Origin: Thermoanaerobacterium sp. CMT5567-10
Lineage (GTDB): Bacteria; Bacillota; Thermoanaerobacteria; Thermoanaerobacterales; Thermoanaerobacteraceae
Assembly (NCBI RefSeq): GCF_030534315.2
Contig: NZ_CP130558.2
Coordinates: forward strand, 1,423,501-1,487,500
Reading direction: 5' to 3'
Length of the DNA: 64,000 bases
Numbering within the stretch: position 1 is the first letter of the stretch; each line of letters starts with the position of its first letter. The notes under the pieces were generated by a model. It was not told the DNA's origin. It was given only the letters and a program-made list of their open reading frames with translations, and made no database searches. This document shows, piece after piece, positions 16,946 through 25,695 of this stretch. The translations under genes were made by a program, and so were the position numbers.

Positions 16946-17432
16946 TTAAAAAACAAGAGACGGCTCAATAAGAACCGTCTCTATAATAATTATATTTCAA
17001 AAGGCCCGTAATGATCTTCGCTTTAGCCTATATAAATCTTTGCACACCTGTATTAAATCAATACTTATGACTTAATACAAGCATCTCAAAACCTATATAG
17101 ACCTGTGCTCGACTATTATAAATACCTTAGAAACCTAATATAATCTCTCGACTATATTAGACCTCCAGTCTAAGTACAACATTAAGCTATACATTTGACC
17201 TGCGGAATTTATAATAGTCTTAGCTCGACTATAATACATCTCTTTTAACCTTATATTAATCCATGCGACTAATATAAAGCCTTACAAGACATATTATAAT
17301 CTGCCCGCCGACTGATATTGGACCACTAGATCCAATATCAGTCTTTGGCCGACCATTTAAGAACTTTCGTCCTTAAATGATCTTGGCTCAACCATTACGA
17401 ACCTTACGTTATTATGTTATCCCGATTTTGCT
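16946..17432 (-). ncRNA. Candidate large structured non-coding RNA, about 480 nt
   Basis: No reading frame of note, but many inverted repeats that nest. A closing helix joins 17393-17399 to 17007-17013 (CGTAATG/CATTACG). Inside are: 17354-17361/17372-17379 (8 bp), 17310-17322/17331-17343 (13 bp perfect), 17230-17236/17292-17298 enclosing 17252-17258/17270-17276, 17111-17123/17207-17219 (13 bp perfect) enclosing 17135-17142/17153-17160, and 17028-17034/17094-17100 enclosing 17049-17056/17072-17079. GCACA 17042-17046 with TGTGC 17104-17108 would form a pseudoknot. A terminator (16956-16963/16975-16982 plus six T) ends it on the minus strand, and TATAAT lies at 17441-17436. Strand and limits are inferred; the family is unknown to me. 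Confidence 0.65.
16948..16982 (-). terminator. Terminator of the candidate structured RNA
   Basis: Perfect 8-bp AGAGACGG / CCGTCTCT stem at 16956-16963 and 16975-16982, then TTGTTTTTT on the minus strand. Confidence 0.85.
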
Positions 17433-17483
17433 TTATTATACTTTTAAAATATTAGGAAATTTCAGGAAACCTTGAATTTGATT

Positions 17484-18119
17484 TTATTTATAATTTAATG
17501 TAATAACCTCTGATTTGACTTCCAACTCGTCTTTTTTGATTTCAATCTCATTTAATTGAATCTTTTGTCCACCTGTCATCTTTAAAAAGTTATCAACAGT
17601 TTCAATAGGTAAATTAACATTGCTGGTCCTATAGTGCATTGCAATAGTCAATTTTGGCTTAAGCTGTTCTATTACTTTAACCGCCTGTCTATCATCAATT
17701 GTGTAGTACCCGCCAACCGGTATCATCAATACATCAATATCACCTATCTCTTTTAGCATATCATCCGTCAGTATATGTCCAAGATCGCCTGCATGGCATA
17801 CTCTGATGTTATCAGCATTTATCACGAATACGATGTTCTTGCCTCTTTTAGCGCCATGCTCATCATCATGAAATGTACTAATACCTTTTATGTGGACACC
17901 ATTTACGTCATGTTCCCCTGGTGTATTTACAATTTTAAAATTTCCCTTTATAGCCTTAAAATAATTGTGGTCAAAGTGCGAATGCGATGATGTGACAATG
18001 TCTGCATCTGTTTCAGGCAGCGGATATCCTACAGTTTGGTCAAATGGATCTGTGACTATCCTTATACCGCTATCTAACGTTATTTTAAAACACGAATGTC
18101 CAAAATATCTTATTTTCAT
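17484..18119 (-). CDS. UPF0173-type metal-dependent hydrolase (beta-lactamase fold)
   Basis: 211-codon metallo-beta-lactamase-fold protein. Metal ligands are visible in TSSHSHFDHNYF (near residue 45), NTPGEHDVNG, VCHAGDLGH (near residue 110) and AMHYRTSN. MKIRYFGHSCFKI at the start is typical of the UPF0173/UlaG-like group. Substrate unknown. GGAGGTG lies upstream of ATG 18119. It sits 36 bases downstream of the MutS-like gene on the same strand and directly upstream of the candidate structured RNA. Confidence 0.88.
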   Translation of the reverse strand: MKIRYFGHSCFKITLDSGIRIVTDPFDQTVGYPLPETDADIVTSSHSHFDHNYFKAIKGNFKIVNTPGEHDVNGVHIKGISTFHDDEHGAKRGKNIVFVINADNIRVCHAGDLGHILTDDMLKEIGDIDVLMIPVGGYYTIDDRQAVKVIEQLKPKLTIAMHYRTSNVNLPIETVDNFLKMTGGQKIQLNEIEIKKDELEVKSEVITLNYK

Positions 18120-18155
18120 ATTAACACCTCCTATTCCATATTATAACACATTAAT

Positions 18156-19907
18156 CTATTTTGTATTAAAATCATTGGCTCTTTCCATAGCATTCGCATA
18201 AATTTCCTCAGGATAGCCTAACAGTTTTAAAATCTTTATTGCATTTCTGCTTCTTGAAGGCCCTTTCAGCAAAAGATAATTAAATCTCACATCATTGTCA
18301 TCAACTTCTTCTTCAAAATGGTAATTGTCGTACAAATCTTTTACCAGATTCGTAAGCTCCATATCGTGTGTTGCAGCAACCACAAAGCAATTCTTCTTTG
18401 CCAAATAGCTGAGAACTTCACAGGCTGCACTTATTCTCTCCACAGTATTTGTACCCCTGAAAATTTCATCCAGAATACACAATACAGTTACATCACTGCC
18501 CGTCTCATCTATAATTCTTTTCAAAGATTTTGCTTCTACCATAAAATAGCTATCACCGCCTATTATATTGTCCAAAGTGCCGATAGATGTCATCACATTA
18601 AAAAAGCTTGATGAGTATTCTTTTGAAAGGACAGTATAAAAAGTCTGAGCAAATATGGCATTGATACCTATCGTCTTTAAGAATGTCGATTTACCTGATG
18701 CATTTGACCCTGTCAGCAATACGCCTCTACCCGATACATCCAACGAATTTGATACGGGATCTTTTAATAATGGATGGTATATCTCAATAGCTTCAAAATG
18801 GTATGGCATATCTTTGTCTAATAAAGGTTTTGTATAATACTTTAAACTGCTTTTATACGATGCTAACGCAATATATGAATCCAAGTTTCCAAGTTCAATA
18901 TATACAGTAAGCAATTCTACTCTACACTTGTTGATCAAATTAATTGACTTATAAAAACTTTTTACTTCAGCTAGAAATAGCATGTTAATAAAAGTTAAAA
19001 TCCCCGTTGGATCTCCACCTGCTGAAGCTCTTTCAAAATTTTCTATCCACCTTATATTATTATAGATCTTCTTTACCTTAATAAAAGCAGATTTTAATAT
19101 TGATAAGTCATAAATCTGTTCTTTATCTCCCACCTTTATAATTTCATTTGCGCATCTTAATATTTTTGACATATCTTCAAAAACCATTATATCTTCTAAT
19201 ATCTTATTTTTGGTATTTGTATAAATCGTCCCGTTGATCAAAATCAGCGCAACAAGCAAAAGTATGCCAAATGCGTGTGTAAAGGCAATAATGATTGGAG
19301 ATAAAATAATCAATATAGATAAGACCTGATATACACTATATAAAATCACTGGATTCTGCCTTATCTTTATGCCTTCCATCAAATAACTTACTACATCGAC
19401 ATTATATCTTTTACCAATCTTATATAAATATCCCTGTATAAACATTGCATAATCTTTATTTTTCAAAAATCCTTCAATCACAGTATCGCGCTTTTTTAAT
19501 TCTCCCTCATCAAACAAAGGACGTCTCAAAAGCGAATATAAACATTGTTGACCAGCAATTGACATGGTATGGTCAAGTTTTCCAAAGACAAAATCCATAT
19601 CAAGGTCGCACCAAGTCGTATCGTCTATGTTCATTCTAAATGTCTCTTTCTTAGCTTTCTCATCGTAAAGCCTTCGTATAAACTCAAAATTTCTCTTCTC
19701 TTCACGGTCTTTGCCCCAGTTCCTCTCGATTTCCTTTTTTATTTCTTCTCTGCTTTTCTTTTGCTGGATCCTATTTACAATTATCATAAGGGCAATACCT
19801 GCAAAAGGCATTATAAAAAACAGATGGTTCACTTGAAAACCTAACAATAATCCACCGCCAATAAGGACAACGTACAAAAGCTCTAAAATAAATTCTACAC
19901 TTCTCAT
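18156..19907 (-). CDS. MutS-family ATPase (MutS domain V protein)
   Basis: 583-codon protein. Two pairs of membrane-like hydrophobic segments occur at residues about 8-45 and 205-245, unlike true MutS. The C-terminal 200 residues are the MutS ATPase: Walker A LTGSNASGKSTFLKT, the DNIIGGDSYFMVEAKSLK region, Walker B VLCILDEIFRGTNTVE and the ACEVL...AATHDMEL block. The mismatch-recognition domain I is lacking, so a role in classical repair is unlikely; this membrane-associated MutS-like group is of unknown function. Start ATG 19907 has GGAGG upstream. It follows argS on the same strand by 42 bases. Confidence 0.85.
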   Translation of the reverse strand: MRSVEFILELLYVVLIGGGLLLGFQVNHLFFIMPFAGIALMIIVNRIQQKKSREEIKKEIERNWGKDREEKRNFEFIRRLYDEKAKKETFRMNIDDTTWCDLDMDFVFGKLDHTMSIAGQQCLYSLLRRPLFDEGELKKRDTVIEGFLKNKDYAMFIQGYLYKIGKRYNVDVVSYLMEGIKIRQNPVILYSVYQVLSILIILSPIIIAFTHAFGILLLVALILINGTIYTNTKNKILEDIMVFEDMSKILRCANEIIKVGDKEQIYDLSILKSAFIKVKKIYNNIRWIENFERASAGGDPTGILTFINMLFLAEVKSFYKSINLINKCRVELLTVYIELGNLDSYIALASYKSSLKYYTKPLLDKDMPYHFEAIEIYHPLLKDPVSNSLDVSGRGVLLTGSNASGKSTFLKTIGINAIFAQTFYTVLSKEYSSSFFNVMTSIGTLDNIIGGDSYFMVEAKSLKRIIDETGSDVTVLCILDEIFRGTNTVERISAACEVLSYLAKKNCFVVAATHDMELTNLVKDLYDNYHFEEEVDDNDVRFNYLLLKGPSRSRNAIKILKLLGYPEEIYANAMERANDFNTK

Positions 19908-19949
19908 ATAAAATAACCTCCATAAAAATTTTAGGCGGACACTCCGCCT

Positions 19950-21638
19950 CTACATTTTCTCTGGTGCTGTTATTTTTAACATATCCAGTACATTCTTTAT
20001 TACAATTCTTGTTGCATCTATTAAGACGATTCTAGCTTTCATCAATTCTTCATCAACGCCTCTTACTCTACAGCTATTGTAAAATGTGTGGAATAAAGAT
20101 GCAACGTCTAATATATACCTAGTAATTCTGTGTGGCGCCATTGTCTTTGCTGCTATAGTAACTTCCTCAGGCAAGTATGCCAACTTTTTAATTAAATCAA
20201 TCTCTGCTTCTTCATTTAGCAATCTTAAGTCAACATCTTTTAAATCTTCTGTGTTTATTCCATCATCTTTTAACTGCCTTAATATGGAACATATTCTAGC
20301 ATGAGCATATTGAACGTAAAAAACTGGATTTTCATTTGATTGCTCTACTGCCAAGTCCATGTCAAAGTCCACAGCACTATCGGCTGAACGCATATTAAAG
20401 AAAAATCTTGCGGCATCTTTGCCAACCTCATCTATCAAATCTCTCAGTGTCACCATTTTCCCTGTCCTTTTGGACATCTTTACTACTTCTTTACCTTTCA
20501 TAAGTCTTACAAGCTGCATCAAAAGTACATCAAGCTTGTCCGGATCTATGCCTAAAGCCTTCATTGCACCTTTCATCGGCGCTACATGTCCATGATGGTC
20601 AGCACCCCATATATCTATGACCCAATCAAAGCCCCGCTTTACAAATTTATTCTTGTGGTACGCTATATCTGATGCCAAATATGTGGGAAAACCATTAGCC
20701 CTTACTAGCACATCGTCTTTTTCAGCTCCAAAAAGCGTCTCTTTAAACCAAAGGGCTCCGTCCTTTTCATACGTATAGCCTTTTTCTTTTAGTTCATTTA
20801 TTACTGATTCCACTTCGCCGCTTTCATGAAGTGTATTCTCAGAGAACCACACGTCATATTCTATACCATAAGCCTCTAAGTCATCTTTTAACTTTTCTAT
20901 GTTCTTTTTAAGGCCATATTGAACCAGTGCTTTTCTCCTATCTTCTGGGTCTGCATCTTTGTACTTATCGCCATATAATTCCAAAAACTCTTTGGCTCTT
21001 TCAATTATGTCGTCTCCGTGGTAACCTCCTTCAGGCACTTCTACATCTTGACCTAACAATTGTAAATACCTAGCTTCTAATGACAATCCAAATTTCTCTA
21101 TCTGATTCCCTGCATCATTTATATAAAACTCTCTCGTCACATCGTATCCTGCATAGTCAAGTATTGATGATAGTGCATCCCCTAATGCACCGCCTCTTGC
21201 ATTTCCCATATGCATAGGTCCTGTCGGATTTGCAGAGACAAATTCCACTTGTACTTTTTTACCGTTTCCTATGTTAACTCTGCCATAATCGCTACATTTT
21301 TGCTTTATAAGCATCAATGCTTCAACATTATAGTCATCATTTAGGTAGAAGTTCATAAATCCAGGACCAGCTATTTCTACTTTTTCAATCATAGTCCCTT
21401 CAAGCTTAAGCCCATCTTTTATTATTTCAGCAATCTTTCTAGGTGGCATCTTTGCCGATTTCGCCATTACCATAGCTGTATTTATAGACAAATCACCGAA
21501 TTGTTTTTCTTTAGGTTCTTCTATCTCTATAGAAGGTATATCTTCTATATTTAAAAGACCGTTTTTTTTTGCTTCCTCTATAGAGTTTATTACCATTTTA
21601 GTTATTTCAGTTTTTACCTTTTGTACAATATTATCCAA
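19950..21638 (-). CDS. argS: Arginine--tRNA ligase
   Basis: 562-codon class I aminoacyl-tRNA synthetase that charges tRNA-Arg. The N-terminal Add1 domain is followed by the HIGH-type signature SANPTGPMHMGNARGGA near residue 125, the arginine pocket EFYINDAGNQI, and VVKMSKRTGKMV, here a real KMSK that many ArgS lack. The C-terminal anticodon-binding DALR domain ends in RIVIKNVLDMLKITAPEKM. The start is TTG at 21638 with GGAGG eight bases upstream. It is directly joined to the DUF1934 gene, an arrangement common in Firmicutes. Confidence 0.96.
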   Translation of the reverse strand: MDNIVQKVKTEITKMVINSIEEAKKNGLLNIEDIPSIEIEEPKEKQFGDLSINTAMVMAKSAKMPPRKIAEIIKDGLKLEGTMIEKVEIAGPGFMNFYLNDDYNVEALMLIKQKCSDYGRVNIGNGKKVQVEFVSANPTGPMHMGNARGGALGDALSSILDYAGYDVTREFYINDAGNQIEKFGLSLEARYLQLLGQDVEVPEGGYHGDDIIERAKEFLELYGDKYKDADPEDRRKALVQYGLKKNIEKLKDDLEAYGIEYDVWFSENTLHESGEVESVINELKEKGYTYEKDGALWFKETLFGAEKDDVLVRANGFPTYLASDIAYHKNKFVKRGFDWVIDIWGADHHGHVAPMKGAMKALGIDPDKLDVLLMQLVRLMKGKEVVKMSKRTGKMVTLRDLIDEVGKDAARFFFNMRSADSAVDFDMDLAVEQSNENPVFYVQYAHARICSILRQLKDDGINTEDLKDVDLRLLNEEAEIDLIKKLAYLPEEVTIAAKTMAPHRITRYILDVASLFHTFYNSCRVRGVDEELMKARIVLIDATRIVIKNVLDMLKITAPEKM

Positions 21639-22061
21639 TTAATTAACCTCCCGCACTGTTAAATGTAATTCATTATCGCTTACTACCTTTTCATCTAAAT
21701 CAACTGCATATTTAAGCTTTAGTTCTCCACCATTTTCTGTAAAGCATACATCTATTTCGTCAGACTTAACTCCCAGCATTATATTTCCATATGGAGTCAT
21801 GTAGCTGGACTCATGCCTTATATCCTTCTCAAATATCATCTTTGATTGGTTCTCTCCAAACCTCATCAAGACAACTGAATCTTCCCCTACTTTCAATGTA
21901 GTCGTCGTTCTGTCTAAGCCAGAAAGCTCAGACTCCTCATACTTTATATAGTAGTATTCTCCTTTTTTTAAAAATTCTCCTTCTGTTATAAGCTCTATCG
22001 TATCAGTCTCATTTTGTACATTCCTTTGAGTTCCTTTGACTGTAATTAAAGCTTTTTTCAA
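21639..22061 (-). CDS. DUF1934 family beta-barrel protein (YwiB-like)
   Basis: 140-codon protein, start TTG at 22061 behind GGGGAG. It matches the DUF1934 family (YwiB of Bacillus) in length, in the opening KKALITVKGTQ and in the beta-rich pattern with YYIKYEESELSGLD and HESSYMTPYGNIMLGV. Members have a lipocalin-like barrel and no known activity; they are nearly always found immediately upstream of argS, as here (stop and start adjoin), suggesting a link to translation or arginine supply. It lies 13 bases after ddl. Confidence 0.85.
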   Translation of the reverse strand: MKKALITVKGTQRNVQNETDTIELITEGEFLKKGEYYYIKYEESELSGLDRTTTTLKVGEDSVVLMRFGENQSKMIFEKDIRHESSYMTPYGNIMLGVKSDEIDVCFTENGGELKLKYAVDLDEKVVSDNELHLTVREVN

Positions 22062-22074
22062 GCTAAACTCCCCT

Positions 22075-23160
22075 TTACCAGTTTGTACATTTCTCTTTAT
22101 GCGCAGATAAAGCCAATTGTATCAGTTCATCAATCAATTTGCTATATGGTTTCCCCGATGCCTCCCAAAGCTTAGGATACATGCTTATTTGCGTGAATCC
22201 TGGAATCGTATTTAACTCATTCAAGTAAACTTTGCCTGTATTTTTGTCCATCAAAAAGTCAACTCTAGCCATACCTCTTGCGTCCAACGCAATATATGCT
22301 TTTATGGCTAATTCCCTTATCTCTTCCATCTTAACATCCGGTATAGGTGCTGGAATGAAAAGTTTTGATGCTTCATCGAAATATTTCGCATCGTAATCGT
22401 AAAATTCATGAGCAGGAACAATCTCACCAGCAACAGATGCCTCAGGATTGTCATTACCTAAAACTGAACACTCAATTTCTCTTGCATCAATACCTTCTTC
22501 TACAATAATCTTTCTATCATACTTTGCAGCAAATTTCAAGGCATCAAATAACTCGCCTTCATTGTGAACCTTTGTTATACCTACACTTGAACCCATATTA
22601 GCAGGTTTTACAAAGCACGGATATCCAATCTCTGATACTCTTCTTCGTATTTCTTCGTAATTATCTACATTATTTATCTCTTTTCTATACACAACTGTAA
22701 ATTTTGGCGTAGGTATTCCGGCCTCTAAAAAAATCCTCTTTGAAAAAACTTTGTCCATGCATAAGGATGATGACAGTACATTTGGACCCACGTACGGCAT
22801 CTCTAAAAGCTCTAAAAGACCCTGAACTGTTCCATCTTCTCCATTAGGACCGTGAAGTACAGGAAAAACAACATCAATTGGGTAAAATTCGTATCCATTT
22901 TCTTTAAATACAACTATGCCTTTGTATTTAGTAGAAGGTCCTATCAAAGCAGGTACAGTATCTTTTTCCCACTCGCCTGTGGCTATTTTCTCAATATCTC
23001 CGTTGTACAAATACCATTCACCTTTTTTAGTTATGCCTACCATATATACATCGTATTTATCTCTATCAATGTTATTTATTATAGAAGTGGCTGAAACCCT
23101 TGACACTTCATGCTCTCCTGATTGGCCCCCAAATAAAACAGCTACTTTTAGCTTCTCCAT
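22075..23160 (-). CDS. ddl: D-alanine--D-alanine ligase
   Basis: 361-codon ATP-grasp enzyme that makes the D-Ala-D-Ala dipeptide for peptidoglycan. Visible are KVAVLFGGQSGEHEVS at the N terminus, FPVLHGPNGEDGTVQG, the ATP-grasp loop KPANMGSSVGI, ARVDFLMDK and the C-terminal LNELNTIPGFT with magnesium ligands. I start it at ATG 23160 (MEKLKVAVL); two ATGs further up (23172, 23181) are possible because AAAGGA lies there. It heads the ddl-DUF1934-argS run of genes. Confidence 0.95.
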   Translation of the reverse strand: MEKLKVAVLFGGQSGEHEVSRVSATSIINNIDRDKYDVYMVGITKKGEWYLYNGDIEKIATGEWEKDTVPALIGPSTKYKGIVVFKENGYEFYPIDVVFPVLHGPNGEDGTVQGLLELLEMPYVGPNVLSSSLCMDKVFSKRIFLEAGIPTPKFTVVYRKEINNVDNYEEIRRRVSEIGYPCFVKPANMGSSVGITKVHNEGELFDALKFAAKYDRKIIVEEGIDAREIECSVLGNDNPEASVAGEIVPAHEFYDYDAKYFDEASKLFIPAPIPDVKMEEIRELAIKAYIALDARGMARVDFLMDKNTGKVYLNELNTIPGFTQISMYPKLWEASGKPYSKLIDELIQLALSAHKEKCTNW

Positions 23161-23254
23161 AAAAGAATTCATTCCTTTCAAATGGTATACATATAATTAT
23201 GTAATATGCATTAATTATATTCTAACCTTTTAAAAGGTCGTATTCAAGCTTATT

Positions 23255-23298
23255 TTAAATTAAAAGGCCAGAGAAGATAGTTATCTTCCCCGGCCTTT
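23255..23298 (-). terminator. Terminator after the SASP gene
   Basis: Long stem built from AAAGGCC...GAAGATA and its complement around 23263-23298, followed by TTTTAATTT on the minus strand. Confidence 0.85.
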
Positions 23299-23319
23299 CT
23301 GGGCTTTAAATGAGGAGAC

Positions 23320-23505
23320 TTAGAAGTTATTGTTCTGTACCATGCTCTCCTCGGCTTTCTTGATAGCAAGTTTTACAAGATTGCCGCAATCACGAGATGA
23401 TACACTTCCCCAACCTTCAGTCTTTACTATATCGTAAACGCCTAGCTCTTTTGCCAATTCCTCTTTCAGGTTATCAGACATGAGGCTATTACGACGTCTA
23501 CTCAA
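23320..23505 (-). CDS. Alpha/beta-type small acid-soluble spore protein
   Basis: 61-codon DNA-binding spore protein of the SspA/SspB kind, which coats DNA in the spore core. The family blocks ELAKELGVYDIVKTEGWGSV and CGNLVKLAIKKAEE are present; the GPR protease site is in the segment around KTEGWG. The start is TTG at 23505, eight bases after GGAGG; a second TTG two codons earlier is too close. Short, single-gene unit with a strong terminator, probably read by sigma-G late in sporulation. Confidence 0.88.
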   Translation of the reverse strand: MSRRRNSLMSDNLKEELAKELGVYDIVKTEGWGSVSSRDCGNLVKLAIKKAEESMVQNNNF

Positions 23506-23585
23506 TTTCAATTCCTCCTTTTGGGCCCATTTATATTTTCCCTATTAAACACTTTTTTATTCTAACAGTCGTAAATACATACATT

Positions 23586-24929
23586 TTACATTGTCAAATT
23601 GCCTTGGCTAGTCTTTATGACTTTTAAGATTTTTTCTTCTATACCATTTTCAGCATTTATGTATACGTAAAATGTGTCGCCGCTGTACGTCCCTTTAAAC
23701 TCATAAGCTAAAACTTCTTTTCCACCATCAAGCGGCATTATGCACAATCTGCTGCTATCAACTTTTAAATTTTTGCTGACTTTTCTTTGTGCTTCAACTT
23801 CAGTAAGTTTTGGTTTTCCTATTCTCCTGTTTACATGCGACATATAGTATGATGTCGCATCAAAACCTACTATGTCTCCATTATCTAAAGCTACTTTTAC
23901 TTTGACAATGTCAGGATAGATTCTTACGTTATTCTGTACAGGAGTAAAATTAAATTGAACAGTTCCGTTGGCTTTTATGGAGTAAGTGTTTTCCATATTG
24001 CTAAAGCCATGGGCTGATAAGAACTTAGTTGCATAATTTAAAGCCTGTGTTTCCGATATGTTTACTTTAGTAACCGCCCTTTGATCCATAAACCAAATTA
24101 CATGACCACCCTTCTTACTTACATTAACGTAAATCGAAGGAGCGTTTTGAGTCGGCCTTAATTCTACTCCATAAGCATCTATCTTTCCATTGTTAGGACT
24201 GTATTTAACTGCAGATGATACAGGTCTTCCTAAAAACCTTTTGGCTATTGACACAGCGTTGTTGTATGACACATTGCTGCCTGTCAGTCCTTTTGGCGTC
24301 AGTTTTGCCTGGCTTTCAGAGAAAGGACCATCGTATATGAGAGTTGGATAGTTAGACATTTGCTGATTTACAGTATTCATATTTACATTTAATATTTTGT
24401 TGTCTATCTGGCTCATCTTTTGAGTTCCTTTTTTATTTAAGTTGTCTAAATCATACCCACCTTGTATTTTACTTCTTAAGTCCTGCAAGCTTTTGCCAAG
24501 GTATACTGCATAGTTGTGCAGTTCTGACATTGTCTTTAAATCTTTATCAGACAATTTCCCTCCGTCAGCCACATTCTTTGAAAGGCTGTAAGAATAGTCT
24601 CCTATTTGGGATAAAAACTTCGATGTATTGTCCAATTCTGGCTGTCCTATTGGAAGCTGGTTTAAGTTTTCTTGTGCCTCAAAAGCCTGCCTCCATACAT
24701 CGCTTAAAATCGGAATTATCGTATTTTCCTGCGATGATACCATCAACTTCCCTGTTGATGTTTCAATATTTTCTATGCTGTTTACAAGCTGATAAAATGA
24801 CCTATCATATTGAGCCTGCAAATACCTATGATATGTTACTTTCTGCATGTACTGGTTATATCCCCATGCTCCTACAACCAAAAGCAAAAGAAGCATCACA
24901 ACTGTCGATATCCTTTTCATTTTCATCAC
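23586..24929 (-). CDS. ypeB: Germination protein YpeB
   Basis: 447-codon protein with an N-terminal signal anchor (ISTVVMLLLLLVVGAWGY), a YpeB-type helical region and C-terminal PepSY-like repeats (VSYNNAVSIAKRFLG, INVSETQALNYATKFL, LTEVEAQRKVSKNL). YpeB is needed to place and stabilise the cortex-lytic enzyme SleB in the spore. It begins immediately after the sleB stop, the usual bicistronic sleB-ypeB pair made in the forespore. Confidence 0.93.
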   Translation of the reverse strand: MMKMKRISTVVMLLLLLVVGAWGYNQYMQKVTYHRYLQAQYDRSFYQLVNSIENIETSTGKLMVSSQENTIIPILSDVWRQAFEAQENLNQLPIGQPELDNTSKFLSQIGDYSYSLSKNVADGGKLSDKDLKTMSELHNYAVYLGKSLQDLRSKIQGGYDLDNLNKKGTQKMSQIDNKILNVNMNTVNQQMSNYPTLIYDGPFSESQAKLTPKGLTGSNVSYNNAVSIAKRFLGRPVSSAVKYSPNNGKIDAYGVELRPTQNAPSIYVNVSKKGGHVIWFMDQRAVTKVNISETQALNYATKFLSAHGFSNMENTYSIKANGTVQFNFTPVQNNVRIYPDIVKVKVALDNGDIVGFDATSYYMSHVNRRIGKPKLTEVEAQRKVSKNLKVDSSRLCIMPLDGGKEVLAYEFKGTYSGDTFYVYINAENGIEEKILKVIKTSQGNLTM

Positions 24930-25646
24930 CTACCTTGCAAATATATGACTGCCAATCTGTGTTATGACCGGCCTATTAAATATCCAGTAATTCTGAACTT
25001 TTGATGCATTGTAGTAGTAAAGTGCTCCACCTGAAGGATCCCATCCTGCAATTGCATCTTGAGCGGCTCTGATGCTGTCCTGAGATGGAGGAAGCCACAT
25101 TTGTCCATCATCAACCGCAGAAAACGCACCAGGTTGAAAAATCACACCCGCTATTGTGTGCGGGAATATGGGAGATCTTACCCTGTTCATAACAACTGCC
25201 CCTACAGCTACTTTCCCAACAAATGGCTCACCTCTCGCTTCTCCATTTATAAGCATTGCCAAAAGATATACATCGTCATTTGTAGTCGTAGATGTTGTCG
25301 GAGTGTATGTACTTGATATCGAAGTGTATTTGCTAATATTAAATCCCAAAGCTACCTTCGTTTGATCGTCAACAATTCCAGTCACATTGAGCCCATTATT
25401 AGCCTGAAATTTCCTTACAGCCAGCCATGTTCTGACGCCAAAAAAACCATCTACAGGTCCATCATAATATCCCCAATCTTTAAGCCTTGACTGAACCCTT
25501 GACACATCAGATCCAGAATTACCCCAATATAAATTTGACATTGTTTTGATAGACATGTTTAACGTACTTAACTCAACGCAAAAAGTAGTAAACAGTATTA
25601 GTATCAGCAGTATCACCTTTATCCTGGATATGGAATAATTTTTCAT
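24930..25646 (-). CDS. sleB: Spore cortex-lytic enzyme SleB
   Basis: 238-codon lytic transglycosylase that breaks spore cortex peptidoglycan on germination. A signal peptide (residues 1-30) is followed by a peptidoglycan-binding repeat (SDVSRVQSRLKDWGYYDGPVDG) and a linker of Ser/Thr. The catalytic Hydrolase_2 domain follows, with LLAMLINGEARGEPFVGKV containing the active Glu, AVGAVVMNRV, and GGALYYYN near the end. GGAGG lies before the start. Paired with ypeB. Confidence 0.95.
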   Translation of the reverse strand: MKNYSISRIKVILLILILFTTFCVELSTLNMSIKTMSNLYWGNSGSDVSRVQSRLKDWGYYDGPVDGFFGVRTWLAVRKFQANNGLNVTGIVDDQTKVALGFNISKYTSISSTYTPTTSTTTNDDVYLLAMLINGEARGEPFVGKVAVGAVVMNRVRSPIFPHTIAGVIFQPGAFSAVDDGQMWLPPSQDSIRAAQDAIAGWDPSGGALYYYNASKVQNYWIFNRPVITQIGSHIFAR

Positions 25647-25695
25647 CTTTTGCCTCCTCTACAATTTAGTATTTGTAGATATTTTTTGTAGAGAA

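Noticed and set aside
16946..17432. OLE RNA as the identity of the structured region
   Set aside because: The gene neighbourhood is not that of OLE RNAs and I could not match its conserved blocks; left as unknown.
16900..17440. CRISPR array
   Set aside because: The repeats here are inverted and irregular, forming helices; there are no equal direct repeats with unique spacers here or elsewhere in the window.
24530..24967. 145-codon open frame on the plus strand
   Set aside because: Antisense to ypeB and the sleB end, both well supported; no ribosome site.
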